Below are positions 35,251-44,491 of a DNA stretch of 64,000 nucleotides, piece after piece. The DNA is from Pseudorhodoferax soli (GTDB lineage Bacteria > Pseudomonadota > Gammaproteobacteria > Burkholderiales > Burkholderiaceae_C), in NCBI RefSeq assembly GCF_003337555.1, contig NZ_QPJK01000008.1, forward strand, positions 62,001 through 126,000, in the 5' to 3' direction. Each line of letters begins with the position of its first letter. Within the stretch, counting starts at the first letter, position 1. The notes beneath the pieces were generated by a model. The model was not told the DNA's origin. It saw only the letters and a program-made list of their open reading frames with translations, and ran no database searches. The translations under genes were made by a program, and so were the position numbers.

Positions 35251-35291
35251 GGCGCTCTCCGTTTGGCGATGGGAAATCCGAGGGGAGCGGG

Positions 35292-35504
35292 TCAGGTGCG
35301 GTTGTTGAGGCGTTCGGCGATCCACTGGTCGATCTCGACCGAATCCCAGCCCACGGCGCGCACGCCCAGGCGCAGCGCCTGTGGGAACTGGCGCTTCTTC
35401 ATCAGGTTGTAGATGTGGGCGCGTTTGAAGCCGGACTTCGCTTCAACTTCATCGAGCCGCAGGATGCGGCGCTCGTGCGGTGGCAGTGCAGGTACTTGCG
35501 ACAT
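35292..35504 (-). CDS. alpA: AlpA family regulator
   Basis: 70 aa from the ATG at 35504, eight bases after AGGAG; the GTG at 35513 is the alternative. MerR-like winged helix: ILRLDEVEAKSGFKRAHIYNLMKKRQFPQALRLGVRAVGWDSVEIDQWI. AlpA proteins control excision and mobility genes. It heads the leftward core operon, 41 bp ahead of parA. Confidence 0.92.
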   Translation of the reverse strand: MSQVPALPPHERRILRLDEVEAKSGFKRAHIYNLMKKRQFPQALRLGVRAVGWDSVEIDQWIAERLNNRT

Positions 35505-35622
35505 GGCGGTCACTCCTGAACGCTCAGTGGCGTTTGTTGGCGTGACCTCTATTCAATAGACATGGCTGCGGAAAGACACTGCAAATGCAATCTCCGCGAC
35601 TGCACATACAAGATGGAAGGAT

Positions 35623-36369
35623 TCATGCTGCTGCGCTACGCACATTCTTCTTGGCATTGGCGAACTTGCCGTTCAAGGTTCGCTCTGTGATGCCCATGGT
35701 GCCGCCATAGTGGGCAAGCAATGCAGTGACGATGGCCTCCTGCGTCTTGAAGCTGGAATACGGCACGCCCGATGGAGATTGACCCAGCATCAACGTCAGC
35801 ATGCCGCCAATGATGTTCAGGTACGTGGTCTCCGCCCGGTCACTGATCGCGCACTGTTTGGATGCCAGGAGCACGGTGGACTGCTTAAGCAAGGCTTCGT
35901 GCTGCGCTTGCAGTTCGCGCATCTCACGCCGGCCATGGTCCAGCGCGGCCTGCAGAGCCAGCCGTTCCAGCAGGAGCGCCTGTCCTGTTTCCAGGGTGAT
36001 GAAAGGATGGGCCATGCGCTCGCCACGGCTGAACAGGAATCCCGGCCGATGCTCGGGATAGTGGGTGCGCATCCAGCGTTTCAGATCAATGTGACGAACC
36101 GTCAGATCAGGCGAGTCGATCAATGCAGTATCGTGTGCCGTGATGCCGCCTTTCCCGTACGGCAGTTCTCCATTTAGGATTCCGTCGTAGATGCGTTCCG
36201 AGTACAGCCGACACTCGTTCCACCGCGGGCAATCCAACATCTGCGGCAGGCACCGCGGTGATGCGATCGAGGCGAGGATCAACGCCTTGTACCGCAACAA
36301 CCCAGCCCACCGTATCGCAGCCTCGATGGGACGATAGAAAACCTTTGATAATGGTGGTTCCGTGTGCAT
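35623..36369 (-). CDS. ICE/island hypothetical protein near alpA (248 aa)
   Basis: I recognise no named domain. The N-terminus YRPIEAAIRWAGLLRYKALILASI is hydrophobic/amphipathic, the centre SRGERMAHPFITLETGQALLLERLALQAALDHGRREMRELQAQHEALL is a long predicted coiled coil. The end, LAHYGGTMGITERTLNGKFANAKKNV, looks like a helix-turn-helix recognition helix. I infer a DNA-binding protein. The G+C content is lower than in its neighbours, which suggests separate acquisition. An AAAGGAG site lies ahead of the start. Confidence 0.7.
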   Translation of the reverse strand: MHTEPPLSKVFYRPIEAAIRWAGLLRYKALILASIASPRCLPQMLDCPRWNECRLYSERIYDGILNGELPYGKGGITAHDTALIDSPDLTVRHIDLKRWMRTHYPEHRPGFLFSRGERMAHPFITLETGQALLLERLALQAALDHGRREMRELQAQHEALLKQSTVLLASKQCAISDRAETTYLNIIGGMLTLMLGQSPSGVPYSSFKTQEAIVTALLAHYGGTMGITERTLNGKFANAKKNVRSAAA

Positions 36370-37127
36370 CTTCTTGTCTCCTTTCGGAAGCGCTACATCA
36401 CCGGCTCCTTTCTTGCCCCACCAAGGGCGGTTGTGTCGTTATGTCTGTGGCTGATGCCTGGGACGATGCCCTGCAACGTGGGCGACGAGATCATGGCATC
36501 GGCCACAGGTGGTCCTGTCTTGCTCAGTGTGCAAGTACCAGCCAGTTGCCGGCCCGTCTAGCAACAAGGAAGAGGTGCGCTCGACAATGGCGCTCACGGC
36601 GTCAGCATCATGCGACGCGTCAGGCCCATCAAGACCGATTCGATATGGTCTGATATCCCTACGGTTTCACAAGTCGCGCTGGATAGCGGTTCGTTGCTCT
36701 AGCTCCAGATGGGCGTTGAGTAATTCGCGCATGTCATGCATGTTTCTACATCCTGATATATCGACATAGCATCCAGCGATTATGGGCTGTGGCTAGTTTG
36801 AGGCTGTTGCGCGTCGCATCTCGGTCCCCAGGCCGGCCAGGCGATGTGAACATGCGCTCCATCTTTCCTCGCTCGTCGCATGTCCTTCATCACGAACAGT
36901 CTTGGCTGTGGTGCTCACGGCATCAAATCAAGCGCAGTCTCAACGCTAGATGCTGGTGCTATTGTTGACGCAGGGAGACTTGGGCGTGCCAACGGCGTTG
37001 CAGGGGCAGGCCTCTAGGCGCAGTGTGTTCTGCGTCCTTTGTCGCGGGACGGAATGACAGTCCAATCGATTAGATTCGTGAGCCACCAAAATGCCGCGCA
37101 GTCGCACGATAAATCGCTCCACCTTTG
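36370..37127. other. 758-bp lower-GC gap without a recognisable gene
   Basis: No frame with convincing coding features. On the minus strand a short frame near 36740 (MHDMRELLNAHLELEQRTAIQRDL) ends after 24 residues and could be a cut gene. It includes the inverted repeat at 36445-36508. The region marks the border between the ICE regulatory core and the cargo. Confidence 0.5.
36445..36508. repeat. 14-bp inverted repeat (13 matches) upstream of the 35623-36369 gene
   Basis: CTGTGGCTGATGCC (36445-36458) and GGCATCGGCCACAG (36495-36508) can pair around a 36-nt loop. It lies 76 bp ahead of the start codon at 36369. Possible operator pair or attenuator hairpin. Confidence 0.55.
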
Positions 37128-37451
37128 TTAGGATCGGATATAGACCCATCCGGCTCGCAGCATATAAGCGATCTCGATGATGGCCGAACTGGTCATCACC
37201 TGAAGCGGTGGCCGGTTTTCCCTGCCGATTCGATTCAGGGTCGTGGGGCACACCCAGGTGCGGGCGTCCATGTCGGCATGTGCATGGTCAAGGGCGGCCT
37301 CGACGGCCTCTGCATTGAGAACGATGCGCAGGTCTGTATCGGGGGCATCACGCAGGAGGTTGACAGCATTCTTGCGTGCGCGCTCCAGTGCTGCCGGCGT
37401 CGGCGCATGCAGGATCACTTTCAATGCTTGGTGTTGGATGTCTTGGCTCAT
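37128..37451 (-). CDS. DsrE/DsrF-like small sulfur-relay-type protein
   Basis: 107 aa. A DsrE-like fold is suggested by ALKVILHAPTPAALERARKNAVNLL, LRIVLNAEAVEAALD and TWVCPTTLNRIGREN. The single cysteine in WVCPTTL is at the place where the family carries its persulfide-bearing cysteine. Such proteins trap or relay sulfane sulfur. It follows the flavoprotein gene by 35 bp and ends the dsb/TSUP gene series, supporting a sulfur/thiol role. Confidence 0.75.
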   Translation of the reverse strand: MSQDIQHQALKVILHAPTPAALERARKNAVNLLRDAPDTDLRIVLNAEAVEAALDHAHADMDARTWVCPTTLNRIGRENRPPLQVMTSSAIIEIAYMLRAGWVYIRS

Positions 37452-37486
37452 GATGGTTTGGGCGTGACAGCGGAAAAGGGATTTGT

Positions 37487-38854
37487 TTACGGGTTGAGTT
37501 GCTGCGAAGCCGACTTCAGGGCGCTCTGCAGCATCTCCTCGATGGAGGGGTGGTAGAACGGCATCGCCAGTAAATCATGGATGGTCTGCTTGGCCTGGAT
37601 CGCCCAGGCGAGCAGGTGCGCCAGATGCTCGCCTTGCGTCAGCAGCATGCTGGCCCCGAGCAACGCGCCAGAGTCAGGTTTCACGTAGATGCGCAGCAGG
37701 TTGTCCTGGGCACCGAGGATCTTCGAGCGCCCGTTGCCACTTCCTTCCGCAATACCGACCACGGCATCTTTCCGCATTGCGGCCTGGTAGGACATGCCGA
37801 CCGTGCAGACGTCGGGGTCGGTGAACAGGATGGTGATCGGCACGCAACGCGGTGCTCCCTGCCACTGTTCTCCATGCAGGCTCGCCAAGGCGGCCTGGGC
37901 TGCCATCTGGCCTTCGTCGACGGACTCATGCAACAACGGGCGATCCGGCTGCACGTCGCCCGCGAAGAAGATCGGTGCGTCCGATGCCCGCATCGTGACG
38001 GGATCGATGTTCGGCCGGCCGGCCTTGTCCAATGGGACGCCGGCCGCTTCCAGGTCGAGCGCGTCGATATTGGGTCGGCGGCCGGTCACGACCAGCAGGC
38101 GATCCACAAGCGCTTCATGCGCGTCGGTGCGCATGCGCACCTTGTTGCCTGCCAAGGTGACTTCGACGGGCGCGCCCAGCCACATGGGCAGTTCGTCGCC
38201 AAATTTCGAACGCGCCCGGGCCTGCACCTCAGGATCTTGAATGCCGGCGATCGTATCCTGTTGGTCGGCACCGATCACCTGCACGTCTAGGCGTGTCAGA
38301 GCCAAGCCAAGTTCCAGGCCGATGGCTCCCAGCCCGAGAATCCCCAAGCCCTGCGGCAGTTGCTCCTGCTCGAACAGGGTATCGGTGGTCAGGATGCGGA
38401 AAGCGACGCCATCGAGCGGTTTGGGGATCACCGGACGCGAGCCCGTGGCTACGATGAACGCCTTCGCCTCGATGCGCTGGTCGCCAGCTTCCAAGGCGCC
38501 TGGCGCGACAAAGCGCGCCTCGGCCATGATCAGGCTATTTCCGACCGCCTTGCGTATGCGCTCCGCAGCACCGCCGGCCAGGGCATCGCGTGTCTGGCGG
38601 GCATGTGCCCACAGGGCCTGCGGTCCGTGCGCCAAGAGCGTGGCGCCTGCGGGCAACTTCTTGGCCGTGATCCACCTCATCCCCGCATGCAAAACAGCCT
38701 TTGACGGCATGCAGCCTACACGCGCGCATGTCGTCCCCAGCGGTCCATGGTCGATCAGGACGACCTCCTTGCCTGCCGCCTTGAGCGTATTAAATGCCGC
38801 GACGCCGGCGGTTCCAGCGCCGATGATGGCGATATCTACTTTCCTTGTCTGCAT
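37487..38854 (-). CDS. Dihydrolipoamide dehydrogenase-like disulfide oxidoreductase
   Basis: 455 aa from the ATG at 38854; the longer frame is the shadow of the upstream gene. FAD-binding GAGTAGVAAFNTL, redox pair in GTTCARVGCMPSK, NADH-binding GLGAIGLELGLAL, FAD site FFAGD and the C-terminal dimer domain with HPSIEEM. The active-site histidine text PFYHPSIEEM is present. It differs from MerA in lacking a heavy-metal domain and vicinal C-terminal cysteines. The substrate could be an envelope or small-molecule disulfide in the dsb set. Confidence 0.88.
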   Translation of the reverse strand: MQTRKVDIAIIGAGTAGVAAFNTLKAAGKEVVLIDHGPLGTTCARVGCMPSKAVLHAGMRWITAKKLPAGATLLAHGPQALWAHARQTRDALAGGAAERIRKAVGNSLIMAEARFVAPGALEAGDQRIEAKAFIVATGSRPVIPKPLDGVAFRILTTDTLFEQEQLPQGLGILGLGAIGLELGLALTRLDVQVIGADQQDTIAGIQDPEVQARARSKFGDELPMWLGAPVEVTLAGNKVRMRTDAHEALVDRLLVVTGRRPNIDALDLEAAGVPLDKAGRPNIDPVTMRASDAPIFFAGDVQPDRPLLHESVDEGQMAAQAALASLHGEQWQGAPRCVPITILFTDPDVCTVGMSYQAAMRKDAVVGIAEGSGNGRSKILGAQDNLLRIYVKPDSGALLGASMLLTQGEHLAHLLAWAIQAKQTIHDLLAMPFYHPSIEEMLQSALKSASQQLNP

Positions 38855-38892
38855 TGAAAATCTCCGTCCACAATCAACCAAATATCGAATTT

Positions 38893-39699
38893 TTAGCCAA
38901 CATTGCGCATCAGCATGAGGGCCGCCACGGCCACGCAGGAGATCGAGAACATCCGCTGGAGCAACCTTGAGGGAATCCTCCGCGCCAGAACGCGGCCAAG
39001 CGACATACCCACGAGCGCCGCGAGAACGAATGTCCATGCGGGCGCGGTGAGCGTCAGGCCGTGGCTCCACGCGATGAACACGGTCACGGCGGACAGCAAC
39101 GCAATCACCATGAGCGAGGTCGCAACGATGCTGTGCATGCGCAGTTCGCTGAAATGCGCCAGGGCCGGGACGATGATGAATCCGCCGCCCACGCCCAACA
39201 TGCCCGTGGCCAAGCCGGACATGACACCGATGCTTCCCAGCATGGTCGCTGTTCGCAGGTTCCAGACAAAGCGGCCGGTGTCCTTGGAGATCTTGCAGAT
39301 CCGGGCTTGCTCGTCGGCCAAAGCGTCCTCGGTCTGGCTGCCGCGTGAGGACATGAACATCCGGTAGGCCACCACGAGCATGATGGCGACGAAGATCAGG
39401 TTCAGCCATCGAGGCGAAAGCCAGTGGGCAAACTGCACGCCCAGCGGAGCCGTCACGGCGCCAGCAGCCGCCAGCATCATCGCTGCCTTATACCGAACAA
39501 CGCCCTGGCGCAATCCCTGCAAAGCGCCCAGGGCCGCTGCAGCGCCCACGGCGAGGAGCGCCACAGGCGCGGCATGACGTATGTCCATGCCCAGACCGAA
39601 CACCAGCGCCGGCACCGCGAAGATGCCGCCGCCGGCACCGGTCAATCCCAGCACGGCTCCGCTGATGAGGCCCAGCAGTCCACCCGTCAGCAAAAGCAT
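38893..39699 (-). CDS. TauE/SafE (TSUP) family permease
   Basis: 268 aa, about eight membrane helices with the typical glycine-rich starts GLISGAVLGLTGAGGGIFAVPALVFGL and MSGLATGMLGVGGGFIIVPAL, the two halves of the TSUP fold. TSUP proteins export sulfite, sulfonates or other sulfur anions. It fits the sulfur/thiol context. A remnant of a related gene's C-terminus is at 43377-43446. AAAGGA site ahead of the start. Confidence 0.92.
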   Translation of the reverse strand: MLLLTGGLLGLISGAVLGLTGAGGGIFAVPALVFGLGMDIRHAAPVALLAVGAAAALGALQGLRQGVVRYKAAMMLAAAGAVTAPLGVQFAHWLSPRWLNLIFVAIMLVVAYRMFMSSRGSQTEDALADEQARICKISKDTGRFVWNLRTATMLGSIGVMSGLATGMLGVGGGFIIVPALAHFSELRMHSIVATSLMVIALLSAVTVFIAWSHGLTLTAPAWTFVLAALVGMSLGRVLARRIPSRLLQRMFSISCVAVAALMLMRNVG

Positions 39700-39789
39700 G
39701 GTGAATGATCCTTTCCACTATTTCCCGTGAGCAGCCTGGGATGCGGTCTGCGAGAAGCGGCCATCAAGTTCGGCGACTCTGCGGCTGAT

Positions 39790-40563
39790 TCAGCGTGGTC
39801 CCAACACTTCACCCAATTGAGCCCCTTGTGGCATGCCGTTATATTTCTTGAGAACCCCATTGGGGCCGCGGACAACGATGCCGGGCGTTCCCCGGAAGCC
39901 TGTGTTCATCATGAGTGCCAGGTTGTCATCGAGGATCTTGCGCACATCGGCAGGCACGGTCTTGGCTGGCGCAATCCCGCCCTGGCCAAACTGCCGCTCG
40001 TTCGTCACCAGTGCCGCTGTCCGGTCAGGCGCGCCAAGAATAGCTGCGGCTTTGGCCGGGCTGTCATCCTTGATGATCCCTACCAGAATGTGCCGCAACT
40101 GGACCTTGCCGGAATCCACCCAGGGACGTGCAGCTTCCCAGAAGGTGTGGCAATAGGGGCAGTTTGCATCGCTGAAGGTATAGATGACGCGCGGGGCGTC
40201 TGCCTTGCCGTCCAACACCCAGGTAGACGATTGGAGCTGCGACCATTCCTTGTCGCTGACCGGCTTGGCGGCCAGCTTTTCCAGGTCCGCTTCGTCCATC
40301 GGCTCGCCCTTGGCGTTCAGGCGAGTTCCCACGATGGCATTGCCATCGCTCGTGATGTACACGGCAATGGGCCGGTCACCTGCGACTGCGGCGAAGGCGC
40401 GCAGTCCGCCACCGACCTTGAATTCCTGCGTGACGGTCAGGCCCTGGCCTTCCAGCACCTTGAGGACGGGCGGCTTCTCAGCGGTTTCTGCCTGGCTGCA
40501 ACCGGTGACCACCATGAAGCTGGCAGCCAGAAGGAAAGAAATGCGCGAGCGCTGTGCAGACAT
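39790..40563 (-). CDS. dsbG: DsbG/DsbC-type thiol:disulfide interchange protein, probable lipoprotein
   Basis: 257 aa. N-terminal signal with a lipobox-like end (VVTGC), a dimerisation region, then the thioredoxin domain with CPYC (DANCPYCHTFW). The cis-proline loop reads GFRGTPGIV. DsbC/DsbG proteins repair wrong disulfides or protect single cysteines in the periplasm, and are kept reduced by DsbD, which is encoded two genes upstream. AAGGAG site; 2 bp from the preceding gene. Confidence 0.93.
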   Translation of the reverse strand: MSAQRSRISFLLAASFMVVTGCSQAETAEKPPVLKVLEGQGLTVTQEFKVGGGLRAFAAVAGDRPIAVYITSDGNAIVGTRLNAKGEPMDEADLEKLAAKPVSDKEWSQLQSSTWVLDGKADAPRVIYTFSDANCPYCHTFWEAARPWVDSGKVQLRHILVGIIKDDSPAKAAAILGAPDRTAALVTNERQFGQGGIAPAKTVPADVRKILDDNLALMMNTGFRGTPGIVVRGPNGVLKKYNGMPQGAQLGEVLGPR

Positions 40564-40565
40564 AG

Positions 40566-41402
40566 TTACTCCTTATCTGTCTTGATCTGTTGGGATGGCG
40601 CGAAACGGCGCGACACCGTGTGTTTGAGGCTGGCCATCGAGAGTTCGCCCAGGTGTGTATCCACCAGACGCCCGTGCTCATCGAAGAACAAGGTGGTGGG
40701 CAGGCCTCTCGATGCGACGGCCTGCATGGTCTGGGAGGCCGGGTCGAGCAGTACGTCCTTGAGTTGCAAGCCCTGGGTTTCAAGGAAGGCGCGCGCCTGC
40801 TGGGCGCTCTCTCCTTGGTTGACCATGACGAAAGCGATATCGGGATACTGCACTTGCGCCTGCTCGAACACCGGCATCTCTCGACGGCATGGTGGACACC
40901 ACGAAGCCCAGAGGTTGAGCACGACTGGCCGCCCGGTATAGGAATTCAGGACGACAGGTTTTTCGTCGAGCGTGGCGAGTGTCAAGGCCGGCAATGGCGG
41001 CGCGGAGCGCTGCAACAGATCAAGCACGCCACCTGCGGCAAACCAGGCCAAAAGTCCGGCTGTAACTCCCACCAGGACAGGGCGGCGCAATGCCCGGATT
41101 GAACGGGTGCGCCACCAGACGAACGCCAGCGCTGCCAGCACACCGACCCACCAGGAGAAACCTTGGTCGCCGATGAAAATCATGGACATGGGCGACTGCG
41201 CGTACTCGTCCCACCATTGCGCGATGTAGCCGATGCGAGCCGCCACAAACCCCACAAACATTGCGTCCAGCAGCATTCCACTGGCCGCCTTGTACGGCGA
41301 GTCGGGCAAGCGCTTGGCAACCATGCGCGCTACCGCCCAGGCCAGCAAGACGGCTAAGAAGACGGCAACGAGACGGACGGAGAATGGACCTATGCTGATC
41401 AT
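40566..41402 (-). CDS. TlpA-like thioredoxin with an Lgt-like membrane N-terminus
   Basis: 278 aa. The first ~130 residues have four membrane helices; DAMFVGFVAARIGY and GDQGFSWWVGVLAALAFVWW recall prolipoprotein diacylglyceryl transferase (Lgt), but without its catalytic HGGLIG text. Then a TlpA/ResA thioredoxin domain: VVLNLWASWCPPCRREMP, and RGLPTTLFFDEHG as the cis-proline loop. Likely a membrane-anchored periplasmic thiol reductase fed by DsbD. Its ATG shares a base with the dsbD stop (TGATG), so the two are coupled. Confidence 0.9.
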   Translation of the reverse strand: MISIGPFSVRLVAVFLAVLLAWAVARMVAKRLPDSPYKAASGMLLDAMFVGFVAARIGYIAQWWDEYAQSPMSMIFIGDQGFSWWVGVLAALAFVWWRTRSIRALRRPVLVGVTAGLLAWFAAGGVLDLLQRSAPPLPALTLATLDEKPVVLNSYTGRPVVLNLWASWCPPCRREMPVFEQAQVQYPDIAFVMVNQGESAQQARAFLETQGLQLKDVLLDPASQTMQAVASRGLPTTLFFDEHGRLVDTHLGELSMASLKHTVSRRFAPSQQIKTDKE

Positions 41403-43249
41403 CAGGAACCTGCCTTGTCCAAACGCTCCAAGAAGGCGCGGGCGTCGATCTCGCCAATTACGCGCAGATCCCGGCGTTCCGTGCCGTCCGGGCCGACCAG
41501 AATGAGCGTGGGCGGCCCCATGACACCCCAGCGCTTGAGCAGGGCCTGGTCGGTCGCGTCATTGCGCGTTACGTCCGGTCGCACGACCTGCATCCGGGCC
41601 AGTCGGGACGCGACGGTGGGGTCGCCGAATACGTTTCGTTCGATCACATGACAACTGACGCACCAGTCGGCGTAGAAGTCGATCAGCGTCCATTGGCCAC
41701 GCGAAGCGGCCTGCGCCAAATGCGCATCGACGTCCTCGACCGATTTCGCCTGCACGTAAGCGACACCGGCCGCAGCCGGTGCTGTCGAAGTCGATTCACC
41801 GCGCAGGTGTGCCAGCGGCTGCAATGCCGATTCGCCGCCAGAGGCCGCGCCGACCAGCATCAGGACGGACCACAAGCCAGCGAAGATTGCGCCGGACCGC
41901 AGCGTCCATGCCAGCCGATGCTTCGCTGCCACGGCCTGTCCCCACGCGATCAGGCCAATCGCCACCGACAAGACCCACGCTCCCCACAGAACCAGGCTGA
42001 CCGTGCCGGGCAGGAAGCGTGAGAGCATCATCACGGCCATGCCCACCATGACATAGCCGAAAGCCACGCGCACGCGGTCCATCCACGCGCCAGGCCGCGG
42101 CAGAACCCGGGCACCGAACACGGCAATGGCCAGCAGGGGCAGTCCCATGCCCAAACCCAGCGCGAACAAAGCCATTCCGCCGTAGACCGCGCTGCCGGTC
42201 TGCCCGATGTACAGCAATGCGCCTGCCAATGGCGCGGTCATGCAAGGCCCGACCAGAAGCGCCGAGAGGAAGCCCAGCACCGCCGCGCCCGTGATGCTCC
42301 CGCCCGATTGATCTCTGCTGGCGGATCCAACCCGATTCATCAGCGCCGAGGGGATCTGCAGCTCGAACAGGCCGAACAGTGAACTCGCCAGGACCAGGAA
42401 CAAGGCTGCAAACGCGCCCAGCAGCCAAGGCGACTGCAGTGTGGCCTGCAAGTTGGCGCCGGCCAAGCCAGCGGCCACGCCCACCGCTGCGTAGGTACCC
42501 GCCATCGCCAGGACATAGGACAGAGAAAGGAATAAAGCCCGCCGCGGCTTGGCCTGGCTGCCTACGACCATCGTGGAGACGATGGGGATCATCGGTAGCG
42601 AGCATGGTGTGAAAGCCAGCAGCAACCCGAAGCCGAAGAACAGCAGCGTTCCCCATACGGGACCTAGCGCTGCAAGCCGCTGCGCTGCTACTTGATCCTC
42701 GGCCATCTCGGCAGCGCCGCCCACGCTGCCTGTAGTGGTGGGTGCCGCGGCCGAACTCGCCTGTACCGAGTCATCGCTGGCCGGGGATGCTCCGGCCGCC
42801 ACTGCCGCCACTGCCGGCAATGCCACATTCATGGTCTGCGGCGGATAGCAGATACCTGCTTCCGCGCACCCTTGCCAGTGCAGTGTCAGCGGGCCGGGGG
42901 CAGCGGCGGGAAAGCGCAGATTGAGCGCGTCGCCCGTATAGATTTCCGTGTCGCCAAAGAACTCATCGTGTTTGGCCGTTCCTGCCGGCAGGGTTAGGCT
43001 GACCTCATGGCCTTGCGCGTTGACCAATTTGACGGCGTGGCGATAGACGTAGTAGCCATCGGCAACACGCCCCGCGGCCGAGAATGAATCACCCTGCTGC
43101 TCGACAGGCTCCAGCTTGAAGACTTCAGCAGCATCCAGGAATTGCCGATCACTATTGCCCCAGGCGGGAAGAAGGCCATCCGCCCACGCACTGCCAATCG
43201 CCAAACAATAAAGTAAAAGGACTGCAAGTGCGCGTCGATAAAAAGCCAA
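41402..43249 (-). CDS. dsbD: DsbD, transmembrane thiol:disulfide reductase
   Basis: About 615 aa. The start is set at TTG 43249, seven bases after GGAGG; the alternative TTG at 43267 would read through that site. A signal peptide (LLLYCLAIGSAWA) precedes the alpha domain with GCAEAGICYPP. The membrane domain has TPCSLPMIP and GPCMTAPLAGA, and the C-terminal thioredoxin domain has YADWCVSCHVIE. All six redox cysteines are present. DsbD carries electrons from cytoplasmic thioredoxin to DsbG and TlpA-like partners encoded downstream. Confidence 0.94.
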   Translation of the reverse strand: MAFYRRALAVLLLYCLAIGSAWADGLLPAWGNSDRQFLDAAEVFKLEPVEQQGDSFSAAGRVADGYYVYRHAVKLVNAQGHEVSLTLPAGTAKHDEFFGDTEIYTGDALNLRFPAAAPGPLTLHWQGCAEAGICYPPQTMNVALPAVAAVAAGASPASDDSVQASSAAAPTTTGSVGGAAEMAEDQVAAQRLAALGPVWGTLLFFGFGLLLAFTPCSLPMIPIVSTMVVGSQAKPRRALFLSLSYVLAMAGTYAAVGVAAGLAGANLQATLQSPWLLGAFAALFLVLASSLFGLFELQIPSALMNRVGSASRDQSGGSITGAAVLGFLSALLVGPCMTAPLAGALLYIGQTGSAVYGGMALFALGLGMGLPLLAIAVFGARVLPRPGAWMDRVRVAFGYVMVGMAVMMLSRFLPGTVSLVLWGAWVLSVAIGLIAWGQAVAAKHRLAWTLRSGAIFAGLWSVLMLVGAASGGESALQPLAHLRGESTSTAPAAAGVAYVQAKSVEDVDAHLAQAASRGQWTLIDFYADWCVSCHVIERNVFGDPTVASRLARMQVVRPDVTRNDATDQALLKRWGVMGPPTLILVGPDGTERRDLRVIGEIDARAFLERLDKAGS

Positions 43250-43292
43250 ATCGAATCCTCCAAGCAAAGCCGCCTGGATGATGCACTGACTC

Positions 43293-43308
43293 GATTAAGC
43301 GAGACTAA
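43293..43308. promoter_or_regulatory. Shared response-regulator-type box A (dsbD)
   Basis: GATTAAGCGAGACTAA, 44 bp ahead of the dsbD start. Near-identical text lies ahead of the two-component genes (49894) and lnt (53899). TTAA-like half-sites about 11 bp apart suit an OmpR-family regulator. Confidence 0.65.
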
Positions 43309-43376
43309 AGTGCCGCGATGGCATGTTCGTTCGCTGACGGGAGACGGCTTCAACATAAGCTATTAGTCGAAGCAAA

Positions 43377-43446
43377 ATGATCGAGAGCACTCGCTGGAGC
43401 ATCTTTGGGGAGTCCTCCGTCAGAACGCCGCCTAGCGACATGTCGA
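43377..43446 (-). pseudogene. Remnant of a TauE/SafE permease gene
   Basis: The minus strand reads DMSLGGVLTEDSPKMLQRVLSI, clearly related to GMSLGRVLARRIPSRLLQRMFSI near the end of the intact permease at 38893-39699. Only about 23 codons remain, with no start or further homology around. Confidence 0.75.
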
Positions 43447-43668
43447 GTGTCCCCGGCGGGCCGTGCGCAGGGTATTGTCGTCAGTCCGGTCTCACGCTAC
43501 TCGCGTCCACTGGCGATGCGCGAATTCCATTTTGTACTGGGTAGAGAAACGCTCTCTCTGAGTCGCGATGCCACATTCAACGGGACGTCAGAAGCCAACC
43601 CATGCTGGCGCGGGTTCCTGCCGTTGCCCCAACGAAAGAGCTGGCATTTCTGCGCCGCCGTCAATCTC

Positions 43669-43915
43669 ATGTTCCCCAACCACACCTCGCTCGTGTCCGA
43701 CTTCGAGAATCAACTTGGAGCCTTCGTCAGCGCCATGAGCCAGGAGGACACCATCGGCCAGATGCAGGTGTTCACGCGTCAGCGGCACCCTCATGCATCA
43801 TATCGACAGTGCCGACCTTAAAGACACCGATATTGACGGCGACGAAATCGTCCTATTCGATGGAGGCAGCGCGCGCGGTGACGGCTGGAAGCACGTTTTT
43901 TCTGACGTCAAGCCT
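43669..43915 (+). pseudogene. Frameshifted copy of the 92-aa ICE gene at 16129
   Basis: From ATG 43669: MFPNHTSLVSDFENQLGAFV, then AMSQEDTIGQMQVFTR, after which the frame breaks. Another frame continues SGTLMHHIDSADLKDTDIDG and FDGGSARGDGWKHVF, parallel to SGTLHMRHIASADLVDTDVDD and FDGGNTSGDTWKHVF of the intact gene. It ends inside the thioesterase gene on the other strand. A core ICE gene copy stranded in the cargo region. Confidence 0.88.
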
Positions 43916-44369
43916 TCGCCACGAACTGCACCGCCAGCATCTCGCCCGTGACACATACCTCACCATCTGCGCTCAGCGTCAGATCGATGACGGCCTTTCG
44001 GCCTTCCAGTGAGCGCAGCGTACCCTCGATGAGCAGTTCAATGCCCAGCGGGGTGGGCCGCTTGTAGTCCACTTTCAGTGAGCCGGTGACAAAGCGGATG
44101 GGTGCGCCACCGTCGCCCAAGGCGCGGCCCTGTGCCCGGTACGCAAAGGCCGCCGCAGTGGCGGTACCATGGCAGTCCAGCAGCGAAGCCAGCAGGCCGC
44201 CATAGACATTGCCTGGGTAGCCACCGCTGTACATCGCCGCCGGCGTAAAGCGCGCATGGGTTCGCTCGCCTTCAATGAAGCTTTTGAGGTGAAGCCCATG
44301 CGGGTTGGCCGATCCGCAGCCGTAACAGTGCGCGAATTCGGCGGGGTAATGGTCCTGGATAGCGTGCAT
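43908..44369 (-). CDS. PaaI-type hotdog-fold thioesterase
   Basis: 153 aa from the ATG at 44369. Hotdog text: CYGCGSANPHGLHLKSFIEGE, then GYPGNVYGGLLASLLDCHGTATAAAF with the catalytic D, and SLKVDYKRPTPLGIELLIEG. It probably hydrolyses acyl- or aryl-thioesters. Divergent from the tetR gene; its promoter faces the operator at 44500-44517, so it is likely part of the TetR regulon. Confidence 0.85.
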   Translation of the reverse strand: MHAIQDHYPAEFAHCYGCGSANPHGLHLKSFIEGERTHARFTPAAMYSGGYPGNVYGGLLASLLDCHGTATAAAFAYRAQGRALGDGGAPIRFVTGSLKVDYKRPTPLGIELLIEGTLRSLEGRKAVIDLTLSADGEVCVTGEMLAVQFVAKA

Positions 44370-44491
44370 ATCGATCCTGGGTTGGGTAGTAAGAGGCCTG
44401 AAGCTCGACGGTTGTTCCAGTTTTTTGGGGCCGCCTATGGTGACCATGTGATCATTACGGCGACCATCGTTGTCGCACCGCGCTTGAGCTG

